Translations under genes and position numbers: made by a program
Source: Thomasclavelia spiroformis
GTDB taxonomy: Bacteria; Bacillota_I; Bacilli_A; Erysipelotrichales; Coprobacillaceae
Length of the DNA: 64,000 bases
Direction: 5' to 3'
Assembly (NCBI GenBank): GCA_016901755.1
Contig: JACJKV010000014.1
Location: 1-64,000 of the forward strand
In this document: one piece after another, positions 38,813-47,412 of the stretch
How the letters are laid out: each line of letters starts with the position of its first letter
How positions within the stretch are numbered: position 1 is the first letter of the stretch
The notes under the pieces: generated by a model
Database searches by the model: none
Seen by the model: only the letters and a program-made list of their open reading frames with translations
Told to the model about the DNA's origin: nothing

Positions 38813-39404
38813 ATTTATCTGTTTTTTCATTTGTATAGCGATAAGGATTGCCTTTGGTTTCTCCAGAAGCAAACAGCTGTTCCATTCCCACACTTCTTAA
38901 ATCGGTAATGAGACGGGCCATTTCTTCACAGCTGGCAGGCATATCAGAAAGCACCCAGGAAATCGACATCGAACTGGAAGCAATCGCGTGATATTCTGTC
39001 GCAAAACGTAAAGCATCGCTCATTGGTTCCTTGCCATAACGGCTTTGATGAAACTGCAGGTCATATTCTTTACAGTGTTGAAAAATAAAATCTTTTAAAC
39101 AGTTCTGTCCTTCCAGCAGCAGTGCCTGTTTCATAAAAGTATGATACTTCTGCATTCTTTCAAACACATGGACCATTGATTCATAAAAACTTATATGTTT
39201 TTTCGGATCATCAAAATCAGGAATGATCTTTGTCAAATATATATATTGAATCAGATCATTTTTATCTAAAAAATGATTATAAAATGTCTGTTTTGAAATA
39301 TGCGTATAAGCAATCAGCTGTTTAACAGTTATACTTTCCAGCGACTGATGATTACACAGCTGTAATAGCGCATCAGCCAGCATTGCCTTAATATTAATTG
39401 CCAT
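38808..39404 (-). CDS. TetR/AcrR family regulator
   Basis: The 198-residue protein has a TetR-type helix-turn-helix (SITVKQLIAYTHISKQTFYNHFLDKNDLI), followed by a helical domain resembling the dihydroxyacetone-kinase-regulator type C-terminus. The next gene upstream on the same strand, 66 bases away, is an aldo/keto reductase with its own terminator between, so they are probably separate units. Ligand unknown. Confidence 0.85.
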   Translation of the reverse strand: MAINIKAMLADALLQLCNHQSLESITVKQLIAYTHISKQTFYNHFLDKNDLIQYIYLTKIIPDFDDPKKHISFYESMVHVFERMQKYHTFMKQALLLEGQNCLKDFIFQHCKEYDLQFHQSRYGKEPMSDALRFATEYHAIASSSMSISWVLSDMPASCEEMARLITDLRSVGMEQLFASGETKGNPYRYTNEKTDKS

Positions 39405-39442
39405 AGTTTTGCCCTCACTACAGTTATTTTACCAAAAAAAAC

Positions 39443-39470
39443 AAAAGAAGAGTATCTCTACTCTTCATTT
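39443..39470 (-). terminator. Terminator of the aldo/keto reductase gene
   Basis: GAAGAGTA-GAGA-TACTCTTC followed by Ts on the minus strand, at the end of the gene at 39471. Confidence 0.75.
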
Positions 39471-40457
39471 TCAGGAATTTTGCGCCATCACGCCAACTAA
39501 AGGATGTGGCTGGTACAATTCTTCCAGATACTGTTTTTCATGGTCGCTGAGTTTTAGCTGACAGGCTTTGACCGCACCATCAATATGATGCTTTTTAGTA
39601 GCACCAACAACAGGTGCACTGACATGATCTAACAGCCATGATAAAGACACTTCCGTCATTGACACGTTATGTTTTGCAGCGATTTCTTCAACGCGTCTGA
39701 TAATCTTCAGATCCATTGGCGCACTGGCATCATATTTGCCTTTGGCATAGCTGTCTTCTGCCAGACGCTTAGAACTTTCTCCAGGATGTTTAGACAGACG
39801 TCCTGAAGCCAAAGCACTATATGGTGTCATGGCAATATTTTCTTCCTGACACAATCCTTTCATTTCTCGTTCTTCTTCTCTAAAAATCAGATTATAGTGA
39901 TTCTGGACACTAATAAATGGCTGCCAGCCATGTGCTCTGGCAATCGCATTGGCTTTGGCAAGCTGCCAGGCATAACAGTTGGAAATACCAATATATCTGA
40001 TTTTTCCTTCAGCAATCAGTTCATTTAATGCTTCCAGAATATCCTCAATGGGTGTGTGATAATCCCACATATGTAAAATATAAAGATCAACATATGACAT
40101 ATTCAATCGTTTCAAACTGGCTGTCAGACAGTTTCTGACATGTGTTTTGCCATCGATACCCTGATTTATTTCATCTTGAGAGCGAGGCAAAAATTTAGTT
40201 GCGATCACAACATCTTCTCTTTTAGCAAAATCATTGATGGCACGTCCTAAAAACTCTTCACTGCTTCCACCCTGATATGACATTGCTGTATCAAAAAAAT
40301 TAATTCCCTGTTTTAAGGCATACTGAATGATTTCACGTGACTTGTCTTCTGGCAGGGTCCAGGAATGCATCCCTGACTGGGCATTACCAAAACCCATGCA
40401 GCCCAGACAGATCTTCGATACTTTTAAATCACTGTTTCCTAAGGTTATATATTCCAT
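39471..40457 (-). CDS. Aldo/keto reductase
   Basis: The 328-residue NAD(P)H-dependent oxidoreductase has the TIM-barrel signatures of the family. The catalytic Asp-Tyr pair lies in FDTAMSYQGGSSEE, the Lys in IATKF and the His in LYILHMWDYHTP; the cofactor-binding end includes VGATKKHH. It reduces an aldehyde or ketone; the exact substrate is unknown. It is 9 bases downstream of the histidine phosphatase gene and should be co-transcribed with it and with the MBL hydrolase. Confidence 0.92.
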   Translation of the reverse strand: MEYITLGNSDLKVSKICLGCMGFGNAQSGMHSWTLPEDKSREIIQYALKQGINFFDTAMSYQGGSSEEFLGRAINDFAKREDVVIATKFLPRSQDEINQGIDGKTHVRNCLTASLKRLNMSYVDLYILHMWDYHTPIEDILEALNELIAEGKIRYIGISNCYAWQLAKANAIARAHGWQPFISVQNHYNLIFREEEREMKGLCQEENIAMTPYSALASGRLSKHPGESSKRLAEDSYAKGKYDASAPMDLKIIRRVEEIAAKHNVSMTEVSLSWLLDHVSAPVVGATKKHHIDGAVKACQLKLSDHEKQYLEELYQPHPLVGVMAQNS

Positions 40458-40466
40458 GCTCTTCTC

Positions 40467-41033
40467 CTATTGTCTTATAACATCTTTTAATGTAAATTTG
40501 CTGTTTTCATATTCATAAATAAAAATACAGCAGTTACCAAAACCTTTTTTTAATTCTTCTCCTGGATCCTGCCAAGCTTTCAGAAAATTAAAACAGGCAC
40601 CCCCATGACTCATCGCCAATACCGAATGATGATCTTCTTTTTCCATGATTGCTGTTAATGTTTTGACCATACGGTCTCTTACCGCATTGGAAGATTCACC
40701 TTTAAACTGCAGATAATAGGTTTCACACTTAATAGGATCATTTTCTGCCAACACATCACTTTCTGCCTCCAGCAGACCATAATTATTTTCTTTCAGTCCC
40801 TTAAGTCTGGTATATGGCTGATCACTGATCAGTTCTAAGGTATCACAGCATCTTTCTGATGTTGAACTGTAAAGATGATCAAAGGTAATATGATGATCTT
40901 CAAACCATTGTCTGGCATTAAGGGCCTGCTGTTTACCATTATCGGTCAATGGTGAATCGCACCAGCCCTGAATTTTATGCAGCACATTGAATAAAGTTTC
41001 TCCATGGCGCATCAGATATAATGTCTTTTTCAT
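40467..41033 (-). CDS. Histidine phosphatase family protein (phosphoglycerate mutase-like)
   Basis: The 188-residue protein has LYLMRHGETLFN with the catalytic His10 and a second His in LAMSHGGACFNF. It is a close paralogue of the island-borne protein at 1096-1689, with shared HKIQGWCDSPLT and STSERCCDTLEL segments. It lies in a run of three genes: an MBL hydrolase two bases upstream, this gene, and an aldo/keto reductase nine bases downstream. Substrate unknown. The island copy is likewise linked to an oxidoreductase. Confidence 0.9.
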   Translation of the reverse strand: MKKTLYLMRHGETLFNVLHKIQGWCDSPLTDNGKQQALNARQWFEDHHITFDHLYSSTSERCCDTLELISDQPYTRLKGLKENNYGLLEAESDVLAENDPIKCETYYLQFKGESSNAVRDRMVKTLTAIMEKEDHHSVLAMSHGGACFNFLKAWQDPGEELKKGFGNCCIFIYEYENSKFTLKDVIRQ

Positions 41034-41035
41034 CG

Positions 41036-41851
41036 TTATTTTCCTTTCAGTACAAATGGTTCTCCTGGAGCTAACACTTGAATTCTTTCAGGATGAATGA
41101 CACGATCCATAAGATCTTCAGGATTACCATTAAATGGTGTCATATCTGGTGCATCAACGCTGCCCCAGTGAATACAGATGAGCGTAGCATCAGGATAAGT
41201 ATTAGCCAGTTTAATAGCGCCATCTAAAGTAATATGCCATTCATTGTCCGCAAAATCAAACAGAATTACATCAGGTGAAGGCATATGCAGATGACTGTCT
41301 AACAGCTTGGAATCGCCAGGCAGCCAGATGGTACCATCAGGTGTATCCAGCCAGTAGCCACAATAGTCTTCTTCTTTCCAAAAACGATAATTATATTTTT
41401 GAGAACCATTTTGCCAGTTATGTCTGGCTGGGGTTAAAGTAATTTTCATATTACCCAGCATAAACTGTTCATCAATATCGTGTCCCTTTGTTTCAATTCC
41501 CTGTTTTGTCATCTGTGAAGCAACATAATCAGGAGCATGATATGATTTGCAGACATGACTTACATCAAGACATGTCGAAATAGACATATGGTCATTATCA
41601 ATATGAGTAATCAAGATACCATCTAATGATGGGATTTCCTTCGGTAAAATAGGCATATCGACAAGCAATGGCATATCAAATCCTTCCAGCACCGGATCGA
41701 TCATGATATTGGTGCCACGACTGTTGATCATGATGCCCGCACCTGCCAGCCAGCGAATTTCGCAATGATCAATGGCCTGAAATGCTTCGTGTTTAAATTT
41801 TACTGTTTCTGGGGCTACTGCCTGCCCCTTTTCATTTTTTCTTATTTTCAT
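41036..41851 (-). CDS. MBL-fold metallo-hydrolase (UlaG-like)
   Basis: The 271-residue protein has metallo-beta-lactamase fold features: MINSRGTNIMIDPV, the metal site THIDNDHMS (equivalent of THxHxDH), the GDSKLLDSH region and a late metal ligand in CIHWGSVD. It resembles UlaG-like hydrolases rather than beta-lactamases. ATG at 41851 is chosen because AAAGGTGGAG lies 6 bases upstream; a longer frame would run into the palindromic sequence at 41931. It heads the phosphatase and aldo/keto reductase operon. Confidence 0.88.
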   Translation of the reverse strand: MKIRKNEKGQAVAPETVKFKHEAFQAIDHCEIRWLAGAGIMINSRGTNIMIDPVLEGFDMPLLVDMPILPKEIPSLDGILITHIDNDHMSISTCLDVSHVCKSYHAPDYVASQMTKQGIETKGHDIDEQFMLGNMKITLTPARHNWQNGSQKYNYRFWKEEDYCGYWLDTPDGTIWLPGDSKLLDSHLHMPSPDVILFDFADNEWHITLDGAIKLANTYPDATLICIHWGSVDAPDMTPFNGNPEDLMDRVIHPERIQVLAPGEPFVLKGK

Positions 41852-41930
41852 TATGGTCTCCACCTTTCTTGCTTTTAGCATACTCCTTATTTTCATAACT
41901 GCAATTGACGTTTCTTTGTCATGGTCTATA

Positions 41931-41958
41931 AATAGACGTTTCATTGAAATCGTCTATT
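41931..41958. promoter_or_regulatory. Long inverted repeat between divergent MBL and PAS genes
   Basis: AATAGACG (41931-41938) and CGTCTATT (41951-41958) pair perfectly, and the inner tttca/tgaaa extends the symmetry with one extra base. A weaker related sequence (tgacgtttctttgtca) lies at 41905-41920. The position in the divergent intergenic region suggests an operator. Confidence 0.5.
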
Positions 41959-42006
41959 AAAAAAAGCCAAATACTGTTAAAATAGAAAAAAAGGAGAAGT
42001 ACAACA

Positions 42007-42393
42007 ATGGAAATAACAAAAGAAATATTATCTAGCATTCTCGATGCTTATGCCTATGAAATTGTTTTTGCAGATCGAAATCATATTGTGCAGTATATGA
42101 ATAAGACTGCACAGCTGCGCTATCAGGGGCGCGTCAAGATCGGTGAAAGTCTCTTTAACTGTCATAATGAAAATTCAAGAAATAAAATTGAAGCATTTTT
42201 AAAAAGAGCCGAAGCCGGCGAAGCAGAAATGTTTGAAGCGTTTAATCAGAAAACCCATGAACGTGAATTTTTTGTTCCTGTCAAAGATGCAAAGGGCCAG
42301 GTCATTGGCTATTTTGAACGACATGAAGCCAGCTGGTCAAAAGATCAGCCAGAAATACCAGTGGGAGAATACTGGAAACATAAAGACCAGTAA
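42007..42393 (+). CDS. PAS-domain protein (128 aa)
   Basis: This small protein is essentially one PAS-type sensor domain (about 8-110): ILDAYAYEIVFADRNHIVQYMN at the start and FFVPVKDAKGQVIGYFERHE at the end of the fold. It resembles the PAS part of DUF438-type proteins. No output domain is attached, and a C-terminal EYWKH segment follows. A ribosome site AAAAGGAG precedes ATG 42007. It is divergent from the MBL hydrolase gene and ends at a terminator shared with treC. Ligand and partner unknown; heme or redox sensing cannot be told from sequence. Confidence 0.75.
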   Translation: MEITKEILSSILDAYAYEIVFADRNHIVQYMNKTAQLRYQGRVKIGESLFNCHNENSRNKIEAFLKRAEAGEAEMFEAFNQKTHEREFFVPVKDAKGQVIGYFERHEASWSKDQPEIPVGEYWKHKDQ

Positions 42394-42428
42394 AAAAAGC
42401 GACAGATGTCATGCATCTGCCACTTTTT
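42392..42428. terminator. Bidirectional terminator between the PAS gene and treC
   Basis: CAGATG-TCATG-CATCTG with outer G/C pairs and A/T runs on both sides lies between the convergent stops. Confidence 0.8.
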
Positions 42429-44059
42429 TATTTTTTATAAAAAGCAATGGTTTCATAAGGTCTCAATGTCAGGTTTTCCTGTATCTGATGATCAGGATAA
42501 TTAGAAATAAGGATCTCATAGTCATCAAGATCAGGAATCTGAACCTGCGTACTCTTACCATAGAAATTATTGACCACGATCAGTTCTTCCTGATGATAAT
42601 GTCTTTTAAAAGCATAGATGGCATCATGATCGATCAGATATGGTTCATATAAACCTTCACTGATGATCTTATACTGTTTTCTAAGCTGGATCAGTCGACG
42701 ATAATAATGGAAAATCGAATCAGGATCAGCGATACTGTTTTTAACATTGATATCTTTAGTATTAGGATTGATTTCCATCCATGGTTTTTGATCAGAAAAA
42801 CCACCATGTTCATCCCATTGCATAGGTGAACGGGCATTATCCCTTGATTTTGCCTGCAGGATCTGATGAATATCCGCTTCATTCATGCCCTGCTGCTTTA
42901 AAATATGATAATAATTGATAGATTCAACATCACGATACTGACTGATATCAGTAAAATAGTTATTGGTCATCCCAATTTCTTCACCCTGATAAATATAAGG
43001 CGTTCCTCTTTGCAGATGGATCGCACTAGCCAGCATTTTAGCTGATATCTGATGATAACGATCATCATCACCAAAACGGGAAACACTGCGGGGCTGATCA
43101 TGACAGTTCCAGAACAGGGCATTCCAGCCTTTGCCTTTTTGCATTTCTACTTGCCAGGTATGGAACAGCTGTTTCAATTCAGCAAAGTCAAAAGGCATCA
43201 CGGTCCATTTTTCTTTGTCCTGATAATCCACTTTGAGATGATGAAAATTAAAAGTCATATCAAGGATCTGATGATCTGGACGGGTGTAGTTGATACAGTG
43301 ATCGATCGTGGTCGCTGACATTTCCCCTACGGTCATGATATCATCATAACGGCCAAAAGTTCTTTGATTAAGTTCATGAAGATAAGGTGCTACGTTTTTG
43401 CCATCAGTATAAAATCTTTTTCCGACTCCCTGATCATCATCTTCATAAAGATCTTTACTGATCAGATTAATGACATCAAAACGAAATCCCTTGATTCCTT
43501 TGGCAATCCAGAAGTTAAGAATATCTGCTAATTGTGATCTCACTTCAGGATTATCCCAGTTCAGATCCGCCTGAGAGCGATCAAATAAATGAAGGTAATA
43601 TTCATCATCCTTGGCTACATACTCCCAGACTGGACCACCAAATTTAGATTCCCAGTTGGTTGGCAGATGGCCTTCATTTTTCTTGAAAATATAGTAATCT
43701 TTATAGTGCTGAAGTCCCTGCATCGCTTTTTTAAACCATTCATGGCTGGTCGAAGTATGATTAAAAACCATATCAAACATCAGATAGATATTTCTTTTTT
43801 TCGCTTCGGCAATCAGTTCTTCCAGATCCGCCATTGTTCCAAATAACGGATCGATTTCATAATAATTGGCAACATCATAGCCATTATCATTTTGCGGCGA
43901 AACGAAGATCGGTGTCAGCCATAAATAATCGACCCCTAAATATGCCAGATAATCCAGTTTGGCAGTGATCCCTTTTAAATCACCTGAACCATCATGATTA
44001 CTGTCATAAAATGATTTTGGATAAATCTGATAAACAACTTTATCTTGAAAATGAGCCAT
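42428..44059 (-). CDS. treC: Alpha,alpha-phosphotrehalase (GH13)
   Basis: It hydrolyses trehalose-6-phosphate to glucose and glucose-6-phosphate in the cytosol. The 543-residue GH13 protein has VVYQIYPKSFYDSNHDGSGDLKGI, DMVFNHTS, the nucleophile region GFRFDVINLI, the acid/base Glu in TVGEMSAT and NCHDQPR. On sequence alone it could be an oligo-1,6-glucosidase; the adjacent trehalose-type PTS and GntR regulator favour TreC. ATG at 44059 follows AAGGAGGGGG, and the gene overlaps treP by 20 bases. Confidence 0.9.
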   Translation of the reverse strand: MAHFQDKVVYQIYPKSFYDSNHDGSGDLKGITAKLDYLAYLGVDYLWLTPIFVSPQNDNGYDVANYYEIDPLFGTMADLEELIAEAKKRNIYLMFDMVFNHTSTSHEWFKKAMQGLQHYKDYYIFKKNEGHLPTNWESKFGGPVWEYVAKDDEYYLHLFDRSQADLNWDNPEVRSQLADILNFWIAKGIKGFRFDVINLISKDLYEDDDQGVGKRFYTDGKNVAPYLHELNQRTFGRYDDIMTVGEMSATTIDHCINYTRPDHQILDMTFNFHHLKVDYQDKEKWTVMPFDFAELKQLFHTWQVEMQKGKGWNALFWNCHDQPRSVSRFGDDDRYHQISAKMLASAIHLQRGTPYIYQGEEIGMTNNYFTDISQYRDVESINYYHILKQQGMNEADIHQILQAKSRDNARSPMQWDEHGGFSDQKPWMEINPNTKDINVKNSIADPDSIFHYYRRLIQLRKQYKIISEGLYEPYLIDHDAIYAFKRHYHQEELIVVNNFYGKSTQVQIPDLDDYEILISNYPDHQIQENLTLRPYETIAFYKK

Positions 44060-45962
44060 TTTCCCCCTCCTTATCAATCGTAATGATTTCCTGATTACAT
44101 TCTATCATGTCCACTTTCATTAATTGAACATTTTCTCCGGAAGTAATAACGACCGGTGATACCAAAGATTTTCCCTGCTTTTTAACATAATCAATATCTA
44201 CCTGCGTAAGTACCTGGCCCTGACTTACTCGATCTCCAGTTTGAACCTGACCATGGAATCCAGTCCCATTAAGTTCAACAGTGTCCATTCCAATATGAAG
44301 CAGTACTTCCAGACCATCATCTCTTCTTAAGCCATAGGCATGCCCTGTTGGAAAAGTCATGATAACTTCACCAGTAAATGGCGCCACGATTTCACCAGAT
44401 GTCAGTTCAACCGCAAATCCCTGGCCCATCAGACCTTGAGAAAAAACCTGATCTTTCACTTCGCTAAGAGGTAAGACCTTCCCTTGCATTGGACAAAGAA
44501 AAGACTGATCATTTGATACTGGTATTTCTTTTTCACCATAGAGTTCAACCGCACTTAGTTTTTTCTTACCAACAAAATAAGTCAAAACAAATGGAACCAC
44601 TAAAGCCACGATCATGGCTGCTAGGAAAGTCAGCCAGTATTCAGGCAAGATCGATAAAATACCTGGCAGACCCCCAACACCAATCGATGCGGCCATCGTT
44701 CCCGTTGAAACCGAAATTACAGCAGCTGCGGCCGATCCGATCATACCACAGACAAATGGGAAAGTATATTTCAGATTGACCCCAAACAATGCCGGTTCAG
44801 TTACTCCTAAATAACATGAAATACAGGCAGGAATGCTGACTTCTTTAGCACGGGTATTTTTCTTCTGTAAAAAGATCATCGCTAATACTGCTGAGCCTTG
44901 TGCGATATTGGATAAAGCAATCATCGGCCACAGTAATGTACCGCCAAAAGTATTGGCCAGCTGCGTATCGATTGCATTGGTCATATGATGTAAACCCGTA
45001 ATAACTAATGGTGCATAAAGTAAACCAAATACCCCAGCAAACAGCCAGTTAAATGATGATGTCAGTCCGGCCCAGACAACCTGAGAAATCCATTCACCAA
45101 TGACCCAGCCTACTGGTCCAACCACTGTATGAGCGATAATGACCGCTGGTACCAGTGAGAAAAATGGCACAATGATCATACTAATCGATGCTGGTGAGAT
45201 CCTGCGGAAAAACTTTTCCAGATAAACCAGCACAAAGCCAGCCAGCATTGCTGGAATAACCTGCGACTGATAGCCAATCATCTTAACGGTAACAAAACCA
45301 AAATCCCACATTGGAATATCTGCTGGCGCCGTTGAAGCAACACTATAGGCATTGAGCAGCTGTGGTGAAACCAGCGTAATTCCTAAAACAATACCTAAGA
45401 TCTGACTGGTTCCCATTTTTTTTGTAATCGACCAGACAATAGCTACTGGCAGAAAATGGAAAACGGCTTCACCAATCAGCCATAAAAAGCTGTCTACACC
45501 AGCCCAGAACTGAGAAATCTGCACTAATGTTCTGGTTCCATTTTCAAACATGGCAATAGAATCGATCACATTTCTAAATCCTAAAATCAGCCCGCCACAA
45601 ATCAAAGCTGGAATAATCGGTGCAAAAATCTCACCTAAATTGCCAATCAGACGCTGCAGCCAGGTCTGATTAGACTTAGATGCTGCTTTAGCAGCTTCTT
45701 TACTGACACCTTCAATGCCACTTATTTTGACAAAGTCATTATAGAATTCCTGAACATCATTACCAATAATGACCTGAAACTGTCCAGACTGCGTAAATGT
45801 TCCTTTAGCGCTAGGAATATTTTCAATTTTTCTGACATCGGCTTTTTGATCGTCGACTAGTACAAAACGCATTCTGGTGACACAATGTGATACAGCTTTA
45901 ATATTACTTTTTCCGCCTACAAACGCTAACAGGTCTTTGGCGTCTTTTTCAAATTTTCCCAT
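44040..45962 (-). CDS. treP: Trehalose PTS enzyme II (EIIBCA)
   Basis: It imports and phosphorylates trehalose. The 640-residue protein has an EIIB domain with the phosphocysteine in SHCVTRMRF (Cys27), then an EIIC membrane domain (about 110-460, roughly ten helices). A fused EIIA-Glc-type domain (about 480-620) carries the active His in VLLHIGMDTVEL. ATG at 45962 is supported by CCAAGGAG. Its promoter carries a TreR operator in the -35/-10 spacer. The fused EIIA means it does not need a separate one. Specificity is inferred from the neighbours. Confidence 0.92.
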   Translation of the reverse strand: MGKFEKDAKDLLAFVGGKSNIKAVSHCVTRMRFVLVDDQKADVRKIENIPSAKGTFTQSGQFQVIIGNDVQEFYNDFVKISGIEGVSKEAAKAASKSNQTWLQRLIGNLGEIFAPIIPALICGGLILGFRNVIDSIAMFENGTRTLVQISQFWAGVDSFLWLIGEAVFHFLPVAIVWSITKKMGTSQILGIVLGITLVSPQLLNAYSVASTAPADIPMWDFGFVTVKMIGYQSQVIPAMLAGFVLVYLEKFFRRISPASISMIIVPFFSLVPAVIIAHTVVGPVGWVIGEWISQVVWAGLTSSFNWLFAGVFGLLYAPLVITGLHHMTNAIDTQLANTFGGTLLWPMIALSNIAQGSAVLAMIFLQKKNTRAKEVSIPACISCYLGVTEPALFGVNLKYTFPFVCGMIGSAAAAVISVSTGTMAASIGVGGLPGILSILPEYWLTFLAAMIVALVVPFVLTYFVGKKKLSAVELYGEKEIPVSNDQSFLCPMQGKVLPLSEVKDQVFSQGLMGQGFAVELTSGEIVAPFTGEVIMTFPTGHAYGLRRDDGLEVLLHIGMDTVELNGTGFHGQVQTGDRVSQGQVLTQVDIDYVKKQGKSLVSPVVITSGENVQLMKVDMIECNQEIITIDKEGENGSFSR

Positions 45963-45991
45963 TCTTTCTTCTCCTTGGTGATATTTTAATC

Positions 45992-46044
45992 TGTACGTAC
46001 ATCTTAACCGCTTATATCCTAACATGTACGTATATGTATGTCAA
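45992..46044 (-). promoter_or_regulatory. treP promoter with two TreR operators 33 bases apart
   Basis: On the minus strand TTGACA (46044-46039) and TAGGAT (46021-46016) are 17 bases apart. A near-palindrome ACATGTACGTATATGT (46022-46037) fills the spacer. A second perfect palindrome TGTACGTACA (45992-46001) lies downstream of the start, its core exactly 33 bases from that of the first. Confidence 0.7.
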
Positions 46045-46105
46045 TAATAAACATAAAAAAAATACTGTTCGTCACACAAACAGTATTACCCATGATTGTT
46101 TATTT

Positions 46106-46816
46106 TTATAATTCCGATCTTCTGGCAAAATCAACAAAACGGAATTTATCAGGTCGATGTTTAGAAATCGTATATTCAAATAACGTGGCATCATCTAAAT
46201 AAGTATATGATTTTACACATACCAGCAAATCATAATCAGCCATATCCAGCAGTTCCTTTTCGCGTTTTGTTGCTTTAACGACCGTTATTTCCTTTTTCGC
46301 AAAACTCACCTTCAGATTCAGTTCCTTTTCAATATAGGCATACAAAGAATCCTGAGCATGTTCCATTTTCAGTCCTTTGATTACTTCCCCATTTAAGTAG
46401 TCAATATCAAGAATCACTTTTTCCCCATCAATTTCCCTGATACGCTCAACATGATACATCGATCCATGGTCCATATAGAGATGTTTTTTCATTTCCTCGG
46501 TCACTTCTGACTGTAAAAAGACCGTCACATATGTTTTAACATCACCATGCATCATCGGTTCCAGTTCTTTAAAACTGGTAACCCCAGAAACCGGGAAGGC
46601 AATGCGATTGACATCAAGGACTAGTGATCCCTTGCCTTTATTTTTCTGAATATATCCATTTTGCAGCAAAAGATTCAAAGCTTTGCGAATCGTATCTCGT
46701 GAAGCCTGATAGATTTGCATCAGTTCACTTTCACTAGGCAAATAAGTATTGGCCTTGATTTCTTCGTTTTTTATTTTTTCCAGTAAATCATGATATATTG
46801 TCTGATACTTGCTCAT
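46106..46816 (-). CDS. treR: Trehalose operon repressor, GntR family
   Basis: The 236-residue protein has the GntR winged helix (LPSESELMQIYQASRDTIRKALNLLLQNGYI) and a UTRA ligand domain. The latter has the family ending SKHRPDKFRFVDFARR characteristic of TreR. It should sense trehalose-6-phosphate and repress treP-treC. Four related palindromes lie around its own promoter and that of treP. It is the gene just upstream of treP on the same strand, but the operators indicate a separate promoter. Confidence 0.92.
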   Translation of the reverse strand: MSKYQTIYHDLLEKIKNEEIKANTYLPSESELMQIYQASRDTIRKALNLLLQNGYIQKNKGKGSLVLDVNRIAFPVSGVTSFKELEPMMHGDVKTYVTVFLQSEVTEEMKKHLYMDHGSMYHVERIREIDGEKVILDIDYLNGEVIKGLKMEHAQDSLYAYIEKELNLKVSFAKKEITVVKATKREKELLDMADYDLLVCVKSYTYLDDATLFEYTISKHRPDKFRFVDFARRSEL

Positions 46817-46837
46817 AGTTTCAACTCCTTAGTCATA

Positions 46838-46880
46838 AGTATATACAATTCTGCCCATAAAAACAATTGCTGTCCGTACA
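46838..46880 (-). promoter_or_regulatory. treR promoter with two further TreR-like sites
   Basis: AGTATATACA (46838-46847) overlaps the treR -10 (TATACT), and TGTCCGTACA (46871-46880) lies upstream of the weak -35. They are again exactly 33 bases apart, the same spacing as the pair at treP, and both match the TGTAYGTACA-like core. Autoregulation is implied. Confidence 0.55.
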
Positions 46881-46908
46881 AGAAAAAGAACTGTCTTGAA
46901 AACAGTTC

Positions 46909-47412
46909 TTATTTTTCATTATTATCAAGAATGGTCAATAGTCTTTTAACTGTTGTTTGTGGAAAAGCTGGATCTGTAGACTGTTGCAGCAGCTGCTCCA
47001 GCAAAACATGCGTATTATTGCTTTGTGGCAGCATATAGCCCGATTCCCGCAGCAGATCTTCATGGACCAGTCTAACCGAGCGGGCAACCGCCTTCATCAA
47101 CATGGCCAGTTCTTTATAAGACGTTGTCTTAGCCAGGGTACTGGCAAGGGCTTCCTGCTGGGCCTTGTTTCTAGACAGGGCCAATGATAAAGCCAGGACA
47201 CTGTCTTTTTTTGGCTGCTGAGGTGGATAATGTAAAGGAACGATTGATATTGCGCCTGATGGACAGGCTTTGGCACAGCTTTCACAGCCAATACATTTAT
47301 CAACGTCAATAATACTGTTTTCCGTATCGGCAGCCCCGGTTGGACATACATAAAGGCATAGACAGTCTTTGGTACAAAGACGTATATTACGAACGGCTAC
47401 CTGTTTTTTCAT
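46909..47412 (-). CDS. 2x[4Fe-4S] ferredoxin-domain protein
   Basis: The 167-residue protein has two iron-sulfur motifs: CTKDCLCLYVCP near residues 13-24 and CIGCESCAKACP near 42-53. A helical C-terminal part (about 80-165) without known motifs follows. It is probably an electron carrier. Its start overlaps the stop of the double-rubredoxin gene by 4 bases (ATGA), so the two proteins are made together and may pass electrons between them. The operon has Fur- and PerR-like palindromes upstream, consistent with oxidative or iron stress. Confidence 0.88.
   Translation of the reverse strand: MKKQVAVRNIRLCTKDCLCLYVCPTGAADTENSIIDVDKCIGCESCAKACPSGAISIVPLHYPPQQPKKDSVLALSLALSRNKAQQEALASTLAKTTSYKELAMLMKAVARSVRLVHEDLLRESGYMLPQSNNTHVLLEQLLQQSTDPAFPQTTVKRLLTILDNNEK

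Noticed and set aside
42428-44059. Oligo-1,6-glucosidase
   Set aside because: Motifs alone allow it, but the overlapping trehalose-type PTS gene and TreR-type regulator with matching operators favour phosphotrehalase.
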